DNA of 64,000 bases, taken from the NCBI GenBank assembly GCA_009829735.1, contig CM020620.1, positions 7,208,545 through 7,272,544 of the forward strand, given 5' to 3'. Below, one piece after another: positions 21,784-32,731 of this stretch. The notes below the pieces were generated by a model that was not told the origin of the DNA, did no database searches, and worked only from the letters and a program-made list of their open reading frames with translations. The DNA is from Pyropia yezoensis (taxonomy: Eukaryota > Rhodophyta > Bangiophyceae > Bangiales > Bangiaceae). Position 1 is the stretch's first letter. Each line of letters begins with the position of its first letter. The position numbers and the translations under genes were made by a program.

Positions 21784-22581
21784 GTGAGATCCACATCAGA
21801 TTCGGAATACTCTTCCTCAGCACTGGCGGCCGGCCCGACATCCTCGGCGGCCTCGGCGCGCGATACCGGGTCCACGTCCCGTGGCACCCCCCCGGTGCGC
21901 ACACCCTCGACGATCCGCGCACCCCCGACGGCCCGCGCACCCCCGATGGTCCGCGCACCCCCGACGACCCGTGGCGCCTTCACGGCCCACGGTCCGTCGG
22001 CACGCGGCCCCCCGTCGGCACGCGGCCCGCCGTCGGCACGCGGCTCCCCGCAGGCACACGCCCGCCCGAGGGCACATAACTCCCCGGCGGGCCCCCACTC
22101 GATTCCTACCCCGGCGGTCCCAGTCCGCCTCGCCTCGGCGGACCGGGCCGCACCCAAGCCCCCCCTCTCGGGCAAGGGCAAGGGCCCTGCCACCAAGGAC
22201 ACGGCAGCCCGCGTCAACCGTCGCCTGTTACTGCCCCCCCAAGAATCGGGGCGCCGTTACACCGCCCCGCCGCGACCCGTGATTGGTCACATCAAGCCAA
22301 CCACTGCGCGCGCGGTTGAGCAGCGTGAGCAACGCCGAATTCCCAAGAGCCACCGTGGGGCGCAACGGAAATTCCTTTGCAATCCGTGCGGTGTGCGGTG
22401 CAGCAGCCTCACTGTGCTGCGTGATCACCGCGGATCCCGTCGCCACCGATACGTAATTAACCGCCCGGACACCCTTTCCCGTTGCGAACCCTGCGGTCGC
22501 GAATTTTAGTCGGTGGAACATTTCGAGCGGCACACACGTGGCAAGGATCATCACCGCACGCTGGCGCGCCGCACCGATTGA
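21784..22581 (+). CDS. Zinc-finger ORF with two C2H2 fingers, second split by TAG
   Basis: The frame starts at 21784 and reaches a TAG at 22507-22509; if that codon is passed it continues to TGA at 22579-22581. Residues 40-80 come from two 18-bp tandem repeats (RAPPTA-like and PPSARG-like). The C-terminal third is basic and holds finger 1 (CNPCGVRC...H-X5-H) and finger 2 (CEPCGREF...H-X5-H), both with Cys-X2-Cys-X12-His-X5-His spacing as in U1/dsRNA-type fingers. The TAG lies inside finger 2, five residues after its second Cys. A nucleic-acid-binding role is inferred. It may be a host gene or an extra ORF of element C, whose gag follows about 350 bp downstream. Confidence 0.5.
21893..22077. 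repeat. 18-bp tandem repeats in two blocks
   Basis: Block one has units like CGCGCACCCCCGACGGCC (about 21895-21970). Block two has units like CGTCGGCACGCGGCCCCC (about 22010-22060). Both encode 6-residue repeats in the zinc-finger ORF. Confidence 0.7.
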
Positions 22582-22927
22582 CACTTGTTGACACGCCCCT
22601 GGATCTGGCCTAGGAGCCCGATTTTCCCCCATTGATCCCCCCGCTTGGAAATCCGACACGACCCGACTCGGGCCTGTGCACGGACGCTTCTGAATAATCC
22701 GTTTGTGTGATTTCAACCGAATTTCTTGTGCTTCTCGAAGTAGTGCTGTACATCATTTGGAACGTTGCAGCAACTAGCGCAGCACTTATCCAAATCGTGT
22801 ACACCACTACTGCAGCAGACAAACTCCTATCCCACATCTCCGAGATCTTCTTTGGGGTCCTCCCCAAGCAAGTCTTGTGAAATCTGGGTTGTAAGTTTGT
22901 TTGCCTCGGACTTGAACCCAAGACACC
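22582..22927. other. Leader upstream of element C gag
   Basis: 346 bp without a supported ORF. A 5' LTR end and primer-binding site of element C are expected here, but no 3' LTR survives for comparison. Confidence 0.4.
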
Positions 22928-23797
22928 ATGGATGTGCCAATCCCAGGGGGTGTCAACCCGGCCAATCCGGGCTCGGGCTCGAACGCACCGACCATGGAAG
23001 CCTGGACCCAGCTTACAGCGTTTGTCGCGCAAATGAGCGAACAACTCGAGTCTCATAAGATGGAACTAGCCGACGCTAAGCAGCAACTGTCCGAAGCCAA
23101 GGCCAGGGCCACTACTAGTGGCATGAAATCCGCGAGGCCGAACAAACTCGTGGCTTTCTCCGGTAAACCTGGGACGGTTGAAGCGTGGTGCTCGCATATG
23201 GATTTCTATGTGCGACTGAGTGACCCCGACGATGCGTGCAGTATTGCTTGCACCTTCCTCGACGGCGAAGCGTTCGACTGCTGGAAGGTCTACAGTCAGA
23301 CTACAGCTGTCCCGAACTGGGAATCCTTCCGTTCTGCTCTAATTCGCCGCTTCAGTCCACTGAACAAGACACAAGCGGCACGAGACAAGCTGCACTCGTG
23401 GCGCCAAATCAAAGACGTCGGAACGTTCAACAGGACGTTTCTGAGCGTCCTCTTGGACATCCCTGACATCACGGAAGCCCAGAAGATTGACCGCTACACC
23501 CGAGGCTTGAAGCGGGACATCTGGCAGGCTCTTTGTCTCAAGACCTACTCGGATCTTGAATCTGTCATGACTGACGCTCTGCGCGTGGAGGCTGCCAAGG
23601 CTGGTGCCTCGACGCCCCTCGGCGGCACATCTGCGAGGCCATCCACGACGGGTGTCATTCCCATGGATATCTCCAGCATCAAAGTCGAGAAACTCACGCC
23701 TGAAGAGCGTCAGCGCTGCATGCGTGAAGGCCTCTGCCTCCGCTGCCGTGAGAAAGGACATATGGGCAAGGACTGCCCAAAAGGCCAGCGGAACTGA
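22928..23797 (+). CDS. gag: Element C Gag
   Basis: 289 codons, intact. Helical N-terminus with a coiled-coil-like stretch (QMSEQLESHKMELADAKQQL). The central capsid-like domain has the widespread retrotransposon Gag pattern: FSGKPGTVEAWCSHMDFYV, ALIRRFSPLNKTQAARDKL, and GLKRDIWQALCLKTYSDLE. One CCHC zinc knuckle, CLRCREKGHMGKDC, lies near the C-terminus. It resembles Gags of the kind common in fungal-type gypsy elements and differs clearly from A and B. The protease frame follows 23 bp downstream. Confidence 0.9.
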   Translation: MDVPIPGGVNPANPGSGSNAPTMEAWTQLTAFVAQMSEQLESHKMELADAKQQLSEAKARATTSGMKSARPNKLVAFSGKPGTVEAWCSHMDFYVRLSDPDDACSIACTFLDGEAFDCWKVYSQTTAVPNWESFRSALIRRFSPLNKTQAARDKLHSWRQIKDVGTFNRTFLSVLLDIPDITEAQKIDRYTRGLKRDIWQALCLKTYSDLESVMTDALRVEAAKAGASTPLGGTSARPSTTGVIPMDISSIKVEKLTPEERQRCMREGLCLRCREKGHMGKDCPKGQRN

Positions 23798-23820
23798 AGC
23801 AGCAACCGTCATCAAAACCG

Positions 23821-24394
23821 GTGCCAGACGCTTCTTCGGTTCCTGAAAACATGTCGTCACCATTTGAAGGCCCGCGTCTCGGGCTTCTGCTTTCTACTGC
23901 CTCTGTCAATGGACATCTTGTTAAGGTGCTGTTTGACGACGGATCTCCCATTAACGTCGTATCAAGGCGCCTCGTGAATACCCTGAATGTGACCACGAAA
24001 GAAACGGACTTCGCGGCTAACATGCCCGATGGTCGCTCCCACGTCCTCGCAGAGACCATTGAACCCTTAGATATTCACATCGGCCCATACCAAGAACGTC
24101 TTCGGTTTGCTGTATGCGACCTAAGCGCGTACGACATCATCCTCGGAAAGAAATGGCGTGACGACAAGGACGCCAAAATCAACAACAAGAAGAACAAGAT
24201 CTCCTTCAAGTTTAACCAAAAGAACATCTCCATCACAGCATCCCTCAAGAAACCCCATGGCCTGATTAGTAGACAACGCCTCGCCAAGGACCTTATTCAA
24301 AAAGTTCCTGTCTTCGCCATTTACCTCCAATCCGAAGATCCTTCCAGCACCTTTGACATCAATGCGATCAAAATGGAAGAAGCTGAAGACAAGA
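23821..24394 (+). pseudogene. pol: Element C pol, 5' part (protease), interrupted by element B
   Basis: A protease-like region with LFDDGSPINVVSRRLV (DDG where DTG/DSG is usual), then AVCDLSAYDIILGKKW, the typical end of retropepsin-type folds. The frame runs to the insertion point after codons for EDK and continues at 43155 once element B and one copy of the CAAGA duplication are discounted. Confidence 0.85.
24390..24394. repeat. Target-site duplication of element B, left copy
   Basis: CAAGA immediately left of the LTR; repeated at 43150-43154 immediately right of the other LTR. Confidence 0.95.
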
Positions 24395-24757
24395 TGTAGC
24401 ACAATAAGAATCCGTCGCACGTCCACTCTCAGGGAACACTCACCAAGGGGGATCGGCACCAACGTCACCGGGAGGCCAAGGTTGCTGTCCTTGGAGCGCA
24501 AGCCACGGGACCAAGATGGGAGCCCAAATGGGAGGGGTTTGTTGTTCTACCTTGGCCGGCGGTGGATTCGCCACCGGCCCCCTCGTTATAAACCCTCGGA
24601 GACACTACTAACTACCCTCCACCCCAAGATGCAAGTCCCTCTGGTCATACGTAACTTATAGATACCGTGACCAGTACGGACTCTCAAATTGAAAGTTAAG
24701 GATTAGAAGTAGCCCCCCTAATACTAGGGTCACAATACGGACAACCATATTGCTACA
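24395..24757 (-). repeat. Element B left LTR (3' LTR relative to gag-pol)
   Basis: 363 bp, TGTAGC...GCTACA. The only difference noticed from 42787-43149 is C/T near 24725. Contains TTATAAA at 24586-24592 on the plus strand. Confidence 0.95.
24586..24592 (+). promoter_or_regulatory. Candidate TATA box in LTR, directed towards antisense ORF
   Basis: TTATAAA in a GC-rich LTR, reading plus, the direction of the antisense ORF at 25344. Its reverse complement TTTATAA is also TATA-like, so it could serve either direction. Confidence 0.4.
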
Positions 24758-24770
24758 TATCCCCCCCTTA
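24758..24770 (-). promoter_or_regulatory. Polypurine tract of element B
   Basis: Minus strand TAAGGGGGGGATA directly next to the 3' LTR. Confidence 0.7.
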
Positions 24771-25343
24771 GATTCGGCCCGTCCTCGGGTCGAGTTGCAT
24801 TCGGGTTACCGAATGTAAGTGGGTCGCGTGACTGCTTACCCGTCGGGTGGGGCTTTGCGCCCCGTCGCGACAGACACCCCTTTTCGAGGTTGTCCGAGGG
24901 GGGTGCCCCCCTTTGTGTGGTACACACACGATCCGTTTTCCGGACCGTTAATTTCCCGATGCGGGTTTTTGTTCACGACCCCCCTTTCCGAGGGGTGGTG
25001 CAAGCGGATCCGCCACCAGGTGCCTGGTGGTAGAGGGGCCCCTCTCGTGTGGACGATTGCGTGGGGGGCGGGGGCTGCCCGCGTTGCGTGGGGGCGGTTG
25101 GGGGTGACCCCCCTTTGCTTACCCCGTGTGTGGGGGTGGCCCCGTCCCGCCCAGGTGCCTGGGTGGAGCGCGGTCGTAGCCCCGTGGGGCGCGGGTCGAC
25201 CCGCGTGCCTGCGGCGCTTCTCGTGGCCGTTTGTGGTCATAAGCGCGGGTGTCCGCGCTTCCCTGGCTCGTCCCGGTTATCCCACCGTACCGGGTTGTAG
25301 CCGTCGACGGCTTGTGGGCGCGGGGGACTCCGCACCCGTTATC

Positions 25344-27791
25344 ATGTCCTATCCCCAGGTGCTTGAAGAGGAGGAAGACCTCCTGATCGGGGAGGAGATG
25401 GAGGACGACGCGCCTGTCGGTCCCGACGCCGCGCGTTACGGGGTGAGCTCGTCTGACGACGACGGGCCTGCGGTGTCCGTCCGTCTGTCGGCCGGAGGAC
25501 TGTCGTCCGTGTGCAGCGGCACGACGGTGCCGTCGGCCGGAGGTCAACCCGGCGGTCAACCGCGCGTGGCGGCTTCTACCCCCTCTCTGCCGGCTGCCCG
25601 GATGGGGCCTGGTGCCGGTGCCGGCTCACCGCAGGTACCTCAAGATGGTCCGCCCTGCGGCGGAGGTCGCGACCCGCAGCCGACTCCGGCTGGTCAAGGT
25701 GGTCCGGGTGTCCGGGCGGTGACTCCTCGAGGCGGTCCCGACGTTGACGCGGGTGGTGGTGGCGGTGCGACACCCGGTGCGGCGGGTCAAGACGGTGCGG
25801 GTGTCCGCACGGCCGGGGCTCCGGCTCCGGAGGCTGTCCAAGTGCCTTCCCCTTCCGAGGCGGGGGCTACGCCGACGGGTGGTGCCGGCGCCGGTGCCGT
25901 ACCTGCGGTGCCGCGGGCGTCGAGCGGTCAAGACGCTCCTTCTCCCATGGCGGTTGACACCGGGAGTTACTCCGGGCGGGCGCCCGCCCTTCTTCTTCCT
26001 CCTCGGCCTCGTCCATCTCCGACGTCGGCCCCTCTGCCGGTGGTGCGTCCCCCGGCGCCCCCGATTCTTCCTGGTCCTGCCCGGGTTGCCCCGTTGGGTG
26101 GCGGCGTCGCCGTGGCGGCGGGTCAGCCCGCCATGTCGGTGTCCGACTTGGTGGCTCGGGTTCGAGGCCTCACGGTGCAAGAGTCGATGGAGTCCGATGG
26201 GCGTATGCGGGTGGACTTCCACCTGGTGCATCCCCGTGGAGAATCCTCCCGGCGCGTCAAGGTGGACCCGTGCTGGGAGCGGGAGTTGGTGCGGCTGGTC
26301 AACCAGCCGAACGCGGTCCGGGTGGAACACCATTGGATCCTGAGTCAGCCGGACGACCGGCATGCGCAGCTCTGGCGCACCCGGGTGGGACGGGGTGAGG
26401 TCTACCTCGACCCCAACTTCGGGGTCTGCGACTTGATTGCCCCCGCGTTGCCGCGGGAGATTGACTACCCGGCTAGTGCTCGGGGGATTGCGGCGGCGGC
26501 GGAGCCGGTTGCGTTTGGGGAGACGGTGAGCCGTACCGGTCGGTATCCCGACTTTGACTACTACCCGGGGGTACCCCCGTATCTGTCGTTGACGGCTCCC
26601 TACCCGCCCATGGCGGGGTTGAAGTCGGCGTCGAGTTGGCGACGTAACCATGGTGTCATGGCGGATGCGTTCCGCACGGATATAACGTGTGCGTTGCAGA
26701 CCGGCAACGGTCGTGCTCCGGTATACACTCCCGTGCGCCCGCCGCTATGGCAGGAGGGGTGGGAACCCGCCCCTGCTTTCCGGTTTGACACCGGCTCCTG
26801 TCTTCGCTACTTCGGGAGTGTGTTGGCCTCGCGACCGGTCCACCCGTTGCAGGGTACCTTCACCCTTGAGGTTACCCTCGGGCAGGCTTCATCCTTCTTG
26901 CTGTCCGTCCGCCGGCAGGGTCGTCTGTTTCATCTTCCGACGGGTGTCCGTCGGCACATCGCGCAGTTGGGCGTGGATCTGATAGCTGCCAAGACCGGGT
27001 TGGCCCGGGAGTTCGAAGCCCTGCTGGCTGTTCACGATGCCGTGAACTGGGCTGGGGTGTTGGCCCTTCCCCCGTACCGGGACCCGCAGGCTGGGGCTTC
27101 CCCCTTGCCTCGTCACTCGTTGCGTGTCCGGCGTACTCAGCCGGGTGAGCCTAGTTGCCATGGGTGGGCGTCCACCGAGGCCGTTCCTGACCTGGGTATT
27201 CCCATGGTTATCCATGACCCTCTTCAGGTCCTTGCTCCGTGGTTCTGTAACCCGATGCCGGCGGCGGTTGGCCGTCGTCCCCGAGAGTGGGGCTCTGTGG
27301 GTGGGGAGCGTGAGGTGTCCCGTCGTCGGGCGGAGTACCGCCGTGGTTACGGTGGAGCCCCTTCGGTAGGGTCCTACCGGGCCTCGTATCAGGTGCCACC
27401 GGCTCCGGTGGTAGCCGTGTCGGCTCCTGTGGCTCCTCTGGCTGCGCCAGTGTCACCTCCCGCCCCTGTCCTACATGACGGGGGTCCCCGTCTCTGGTAT
27501 GAAGGCGTTGACGCCCTTGTTACCCGCGCAATGCGTAGGGGTCTCTCTGTTAGCTGGGGGGATATCCCCCCAGGTGCTGCGCTGGTTGGGTCAGCGCGTT
27601 GCTTTGGTGGCGTGCTGGACCGCCTCCAGAAAGCTCTGGAGGACGTGGAGGCTGGCCGCAGCACCCTCGTCCAGCTATGCACCGAGGTAACTCGGGTGGT
27701 CGACCGTCGTGACATTGCCGACCGGTGGAGCACGGAGGTATACGCGCTTACGCGTGAGTGGCCTCCCTCGGGCAGTGGGTCTACCCACTGA
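25344..27791 (+). CDS. Antisense accessory ORF of element B
   Basis: 815 codons, intact in this copy, ending TGA at 27789-27791. I chose the ATG at 25344 (MSYPQVLEEEEDLL) because residues before it are Gly/Pro/Arg/Trp-rich and not protein-like, and because the acidic start mirrors that of element A. Order: acidic segment (1-50), long Pro/Ala/Gly/Ser-rich disordered part (50-260), globular region (260-640), second low-complexity part, then a helical C-terminus (ALVTRAMRRGLSVSWGD, LDRLQKALEDVEAGRSTLVQL). In the globular region, FGSV at residue 490 and HLP at residue 530, then EFEALLAVHDAVNW, match FGSV (234), HLP (275) and LEEMLGLHKFIEW of element A. No known family recognised; function unknown. 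Confidence 0.8.
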   Translation: MSYPQVLEEEEDLLIGEEMEDDAPVGPDAARYGVSSSDDDGPAVSVRLSAGGLSSVCSGTTVPSAGGQPGGQPRVAASTPSLPAARMGPGAGAGSPQVPQDGPPCGGGRDPQPTPAGQGGPGVRAVTPRGGPDVDAGGGGGATPGAAGQDGAGVRTAGAPAPEAVQVPSPSEAGATPTGGAGAGAVPAVPRASSGQDAPSPMAVDTGSYSGRAPALLLPPRPRPSPTSAPLPVVRPPAPPILPGPARVAPLGGGVAVAAGQPAMSVSDLVARVRGLTVQESMESDGRMRVDFHLVHPRGESSRRVKVDPCWERELVRLVNQPNAVRVEHHWILSQPDDRHAQLWRTRVGRGEVYLDPNFGVCDLIAPALPREIDYPASARGIAAAAEPVAFGETVSRTGRYPDFDYYPGVPPYLSLTAPYPPMAGLKSASSWRRNHGVMADAFRTDITCALQTGNGRAPVYTPVRPPLWQEGWEPAPAFRFDTGSCLRYFGSVLASRPVHPLQGTFTLEVTLGQASSFLLSVRRQGRLFHLPTGVRRHIAQLGVDLIAAKTGLAREFEALLAVHDAVNWAGVLALPPYRDPQAGASPLPRHSLRVRRTQPGEPSCHGWASTEAVPDLGIPMVIHDPLQVLAPWFCNPMPAAVGRRPREWGSVGGEREVSRRRAEYRRGYGGAPSVGSYRASYQVPPAPVVAVSAPVAPLAAPVSPPAPVLHDGGPRLWYEGVDALVTRAMRRGLSVSWGDIPPGAALVGSARCFGGVLDRLQKALEDVEAGRSTLVQLCTEVTRVVDRRDIADRWSTEVYALTREWPPSGSGSTH

Positions 27792-28272
27792 GGAGTGCTA
27801 TTTGTTTGCGAGGGAGAGGGCCCCGGCAACCCTTATGGTAGCCGGGTAGTAGTGAGTATGAACTCATCCCCCGCTGGGGGCATTGCTTGCCTCTGTTTGC
27901 TGCCCTGGGGAGTACCCCTTCTGGCTCAGTGGTGCCTTGCCTCCCGCCCAACTTCTTCCGGTTGGTTCATGCTTGGGGAGGTTATCCTCCCTCACTTTGT
28001 GTCTTGGCTTGGGGAGGTCATCCTCCCGTGTAAGCTCCCTAGTTACTTCGATATTATCGGAGTTAGCCTTTACCTTTAAGTTAACTTATTAAGGTTCAGG
28101 TTTTTACTTAGTTACCTAAGCTTAGCTCTACTTAGTTACCTAAGCTTGGTTCGACTTAGAAACCTAAGTCTGATTTGACTTAGAAACCTAAGTCTGCCGT
28201 AACCATGTCACACCCTACTTAGTAGGTATAAGCCTCACCCCCCAACAGTCGAAGTCGGTGTCGGTTGGGTTG
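27792..28272. other. Spacer between converging antisense ORF and pol of element B
   Basis: No ORF supported. Holds the 24-bp palindromic repeat block at 28106-28201 and a short motif repeat (GGGGAGGT-ATCCTCCC, near 27976 and 28012). The same spacer recurs at 35722-36202. Confidence 0.7.
28106..28201. repeat. Four 24-bp tandem units with hairpin potential
   Basis: Each unit begins ACTTAG, then GTTAC or AAAC, then CTAAG; ACTTAG/CTAAGT can pair, so each unit could fold as a small hairpin. Lies between the converging stop codons of the antisense ORF and pol. The repeated copy is at 36035-36130. Confidence 0.8.
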
Positions 28273-31200
28273 TTACAGTAGGCGTCGTCGCCTCATGTAC
28301 GGCATGAGGAGTTGGCGGGGTATATTCGCCGCCTGTTCCCAGGTGGGTGAGTCGTATCCGACCTACATAACCTTGACGTACCAGGGTCCTGGTATGTCCG
28401 GGTCGGTGTGTCCGACCACGCTCTCTACTTGGTATGGAATCCCATCCGGTCCCACCGGGTCATCCGACCGGTGGGTTGTAAGAGCTTCATGTAGCAACCC
28501 AGCCGGTACCGGCTGAGGCTGTTCCGGCTTCGGAGCAGGTGTGACATCATTCATACTGATGCGTTGGATCTCCGTATCGGAGTGTAAGATAACAGAGTGG
28601 TCATCTCTGTGGAGGATCTGGTACGGTCCCTTGACCGGTTGCATAAGCTTGTTCCCTCGGAACTTCTGGTGTCTGATGTAGACCCAGTCACCTGTTACCA
28701 GGGTTGCGTTGCGCACCCGTAGTCGGGCGTCGAAGTTCTTCTTATACCGAAGTTGTGTTCTGTCCAGGGCACCCTTGAGCTTAGGAATCATCCACGATAG
28801 CTTGGCCAACCAAGCTAGGTGGATGCGTTCGGCGGGTCGGCCCTTCGGTGTATCATACCGAGTGCACCTGCCGGGTGGCAGCGTCAGGTTACCGACGCCT
28901 AGTGGCATGACCCACTCCAGCGGAGCAATGTTTGTGCTCCGATGTGGCCTGGCATTGTATGCCAGGGTGAGTACGGACAGAAGCCTGTCCCAAGTGTTCG
29001 TGTGCTCGGCCACGTAGCACTGTAGCATCTTTACGATGGTGCGGTTGAACCGCTCCACCTGCCCGTTGGACTGCGGGTGGTAGTCGGATGCCCGACGTGG
29101 TTCGATACCGAACATGCCCAGGACCTTAGTGCAGAATGCCGACGTAAGGTTTGCTCCGTTATCGGAGAGGAGTTGCTTCATGACTCCGTATGCACTGATC
29201 CAGTGGTCAACCACTGCGTTCATGATCGTGTATGCCGTATCATTCGGGATGGCTGCCGCTCTTGACAGCTTAGTGAAGCGGTCAGACATGACCAGGATGT
29301 ACCTGTTCCCTTCTTCCGTTATCGGAAGTGGCCCGAGTATGTCGATAGCGACTTGCTCGTTGGGCCCATCAGGTGGGAATAGCTTCATGGCAGACGCCCG
29401 CCTATGTAGACTCATGCGGTTACGTGCACAGGGGTGGCATCCCCGTACGTGGTCGACCACGTCGACGGCCATTGCTGGCCAGTAGAAGAACCTTCGCATT
29501 GCTGCGAACATACGTGAACCCCCCGGGTGTCCGGCTGTAGGGTTCTCATGTTCTCGTTTCATGACGGCTTGCCGTAAGGACACGGGAACCACGACTTGAT
29601 GTCGTCCATCGGCGGGTGCCCGCCGGTATATGAGTCCGTCTTCGTTCTCGGAGAAGATGCCGGCCGTACCGGCCAGGAGGTTAGCACGATGACGTCTACA
29701 GTCATCGTCGTTGGCCTGTGCCTCGCGGAAGTCCGCGAGGGTCAATGGGCACGCAAGGTGTGCCATGGTATGGTCAGCCATACCCTGGGTAGCATTACCC
29801 ACCATGCACACCGGTACTACCGGGATGTCCTCGTCCACCGGGCGGGTATCCCCGCTCGGGGTGTCGAGTCGAGACAACGCGTCTCCGAGGTGGTGGGTTG
29901 ACCCAGCCTTATACACCGTGCGGTAGTCGTGCTCGGCCATCTTCAGCCTCCATCGGGCTAGCCTCCCATGGCTATCGGAATCCTTGTCACCAAGGTTGAG
30001 GAGCCATCGTAGGGGTTCGTGGTCGGACCTCACGATGAACCTGGAGCCCTCCAGGTATGGACGGAGCAGTTGCACTGCCCATATAACTCCGAGGCATTCA
30101 CGCTCGGTGGCACTATAGTTCCGCTCAGCCGGGTTGAGTGTCCGGCTGAAGTACCCTACCGGACGTAGGTCCGGGATAACGTTATCGGTACCGATCAACG
30201 TCTCTCCCTGTAACAGGGTGCATCCCACTTGTGTATCACACGCATCGACATCGATGACGAAGGTACCCCGTCTATGCGGTAACGCAAGGACGGGTGGGGC
30301 TAGTAGGGCTCGCTTCAGCGACTCGAATGCCTCCTCTTCGCTAGGCGAAGGGGGTTGGAGTACCTTGGGTAAGGTACTGCTCGTAAGAACCGTTAACGGT
30401 TTAGCTATCCGAGCGAAGTCCTTGACGAACCGTCGGTATACATTGCACATTCCCAGGAAGCTCTTGAGCTGCGTCTGGGTGTTAGGGAACCGGGCATCCC
30501 GGAGTGCCCGGGTATTGGCTTCGAGTACCCCTAGTTTACCAGGGGTTATCTGGTGGCCCAGATATTCGACCGTCTGTTGGAAGAAGGCGCACTTCTTCAG
30601 ACGCAGGGTTACCCCGGCGTTCCTCAAGAGGGTGAGTACCTCGTCAACATGTTGTACATGGTCATCCATGTTACGCGAGAAGACGATGACGTCATCGAGG
30701 TACACTAGGCAGTTACGCCACTTCACCCCAGACAGTATGATGTCGATAGCCCGCTGGAATGTAGCGGGGGCGTTGGACAATCCGAAGGGCATCCTTAGGA
30801 ACTCGTACACTCCACTGTGACAGACGAATGCCGTCTTGGGGATATCCTCGTCCGCCACCGGGATCTGCCAGTATCCGGCATTGCAGTCGATGGTGGTAAA
30901 CACCGTAGCCTCCCCCAGGGAGTCGATGCATTCATCCATCCTTGGTAAAGGGTATGAGTCCTTCTTGGTAACCAAGTTGAGGCGTCGATAATCGATGCAA
31001 AACCGAGGGGTTTGATCCTTCTTCGGCACAATAACGACTGGGGCACCCCATTCCGACATCGAAGGTCGGATCACCTTAGCTTCACTCATCCTCTTCACTT
31101 CTCCATCAACGATCTCTCGTTGCATAGGTCCCGCTCGGTGCGGTTGTGAGCGGGCGGGTCGTGCGCCTGGTACCAGGTCTATACGATGTTGGGTTGCCCC

Positions 31201-32440
31201 AATGGTCCCCAAGGCCCCGCCTGTCCACATGACGTCATGCTTTCTTAGCATCCGTCGTACCCCTTCGGCTACCGAAGGGGGAAGGTGGTCGAGGTCAGCC
31301 TCGGCCAGTGCCTTCAAGGCCTCTTGGTCCTTTGGCGGCAGGTCCGCCGGAGCCGCCGATGGGTTAGGCTTCCCGTCATCGGGTTGCTGTCGCTCGGTGG
31401 TCTCGGCGACCGCCAGTACTTCAAGTGGTTCCACTTGACCTTCCTTATCAGGGGTAAGGATATCTCCTTCGTAGAGTTCGGCAATCCCGAGGATAGTTCC
31501 CTTCGGGAGGGTGACTGCCTTACGGCGGTAGTTCGCCATCACTAGGAGGGACGACCCTCCTGCTGGGAGGTCTATGAGACCGTTGGCCATGGTCAACCCA
31601 TGGCGCTTGTACGTCCGTAGGTTGGACTGGACTCTGCAGATGCCTGCGAGGTCGCAGTTAACCGGGAGGACTGTCTCTGACAACGGCTCAAAGCGAGTTC
31701 GCTTGGCCAACCGAAGTGTCTTCGGCTCGACGCTTGCGTACACCTCAGCCACGTTAACGTGGCTTCCTTGTAGCGTCAGGTCCCTGACGATAGCCGTGTG
31801 TCCTCGCTTCGTCCCGTCGGCTTCTTGAAGCTCGACGGTCCTCCGGCCTGGCCGGATTGCATCAACGTGAACGTTGATGAAGGTGCACCCCAGTATGCAG
31901 GGCACCGATAGCGTTTCACATACCAGGAAGTCAACTTCCGTGGTGAGATCCCCCGATGGTAACCTGCAGCGACATCGCTGCGGTCGTACGAATGAGTCGA
32001 CCATTCGCGTCCTTGATGGTGGGTCCCCGAGTCACTCTGACTCGTGGAAGCCACTTGTCCGGGAGGGTATCCTTCCGGATAAGGTTGGGTCCAGCCCCTG
32101 TGTCCAGTACAGGGTAGTACGATCGTGTCGACTGGGGGTCAACCCCCAGTGTGGCTGATACCTTGAAGTTCTCCAAGGTAAACAACACATGTCCTACACC
32201 GATATCCGGTGTAGCTCGGGCATCCTGAACAGGGCCCTTGTCTGGTTCAACGTGAAGGGGCTTCCCGTCCTCTCCTCCCAACCTCGGAGGTTGGTCATCA
32301 ATCCCCTGACGCCGTGTCGTCGGGGCCGGAAGGTGTACCCGGGGGTTGATGCGGCGTCGGCTCAACCGCGCTCTCCGTGGGGCTTTCCCCGCGGTACTCC
32401 GGGGTGGTTTGCTTGGGTGACCCCAGCGCCCCCCGGTCAT
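28273..32440 (-). CDS. pol: Element B pol, first displayed copy (frameshifted near its 5' end)
   Basis: Same sequence as 36203-40369. Long clean frame 32004-28363, preceded by a +1 C in a C-run near 31950 that breaks the frame through the protease; the other copy lacks that base. Because the error sits close to the N gap, it is more likely a consensus error than a real mutation. Domains are described under the second copy. Confidence 0.8.
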
Positions 32441-32446
32441 CCTTCC

Positions 32447-32731
32447 TCTTACTCGTTTCCCGCCCTTGGTAGGGTGCTGTCCGCCGGGACATCCGGCTGA
32501 GGAGGTGCCCCCTCGACGGCCCAGTACTCCCACCTGGAGCTGGCTGCCTACCCGGTGCGGGTCCGGGTGCTCGGGGGGATACCCCCCGGTGGATGCCTTG
32601 CGTTGCGCCGCTGCCCGCCGAGACTCCTCGGGGATGAGTGGGCAGGAAGACACCCCAGTGCTGGGGATCCCCACACAACATACACCCGGACGTGCCGGTC
32701 CCCCTTGAGTTCGCATCGGGTAGCCCCGTAG
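32447..32731 (-). CDS. gag: Element B gag C-terminal end, first displayed copy, cut by the gap
   Basis: Corresponds to 40376-40660 of the second copy, with several single-base differences in homopolymers (for example near 32521-32531, 32660 and 32700). Confidence 0.7.

Noticed and set aside
24819..25343. N-terminal extension of the antisense ORF of B upstream of the ATG at 25344
   Set aside because: Gly/Arg/Trp/Pro-rich and not protein-like; the acidic start at 25344 mirrors that of element A.
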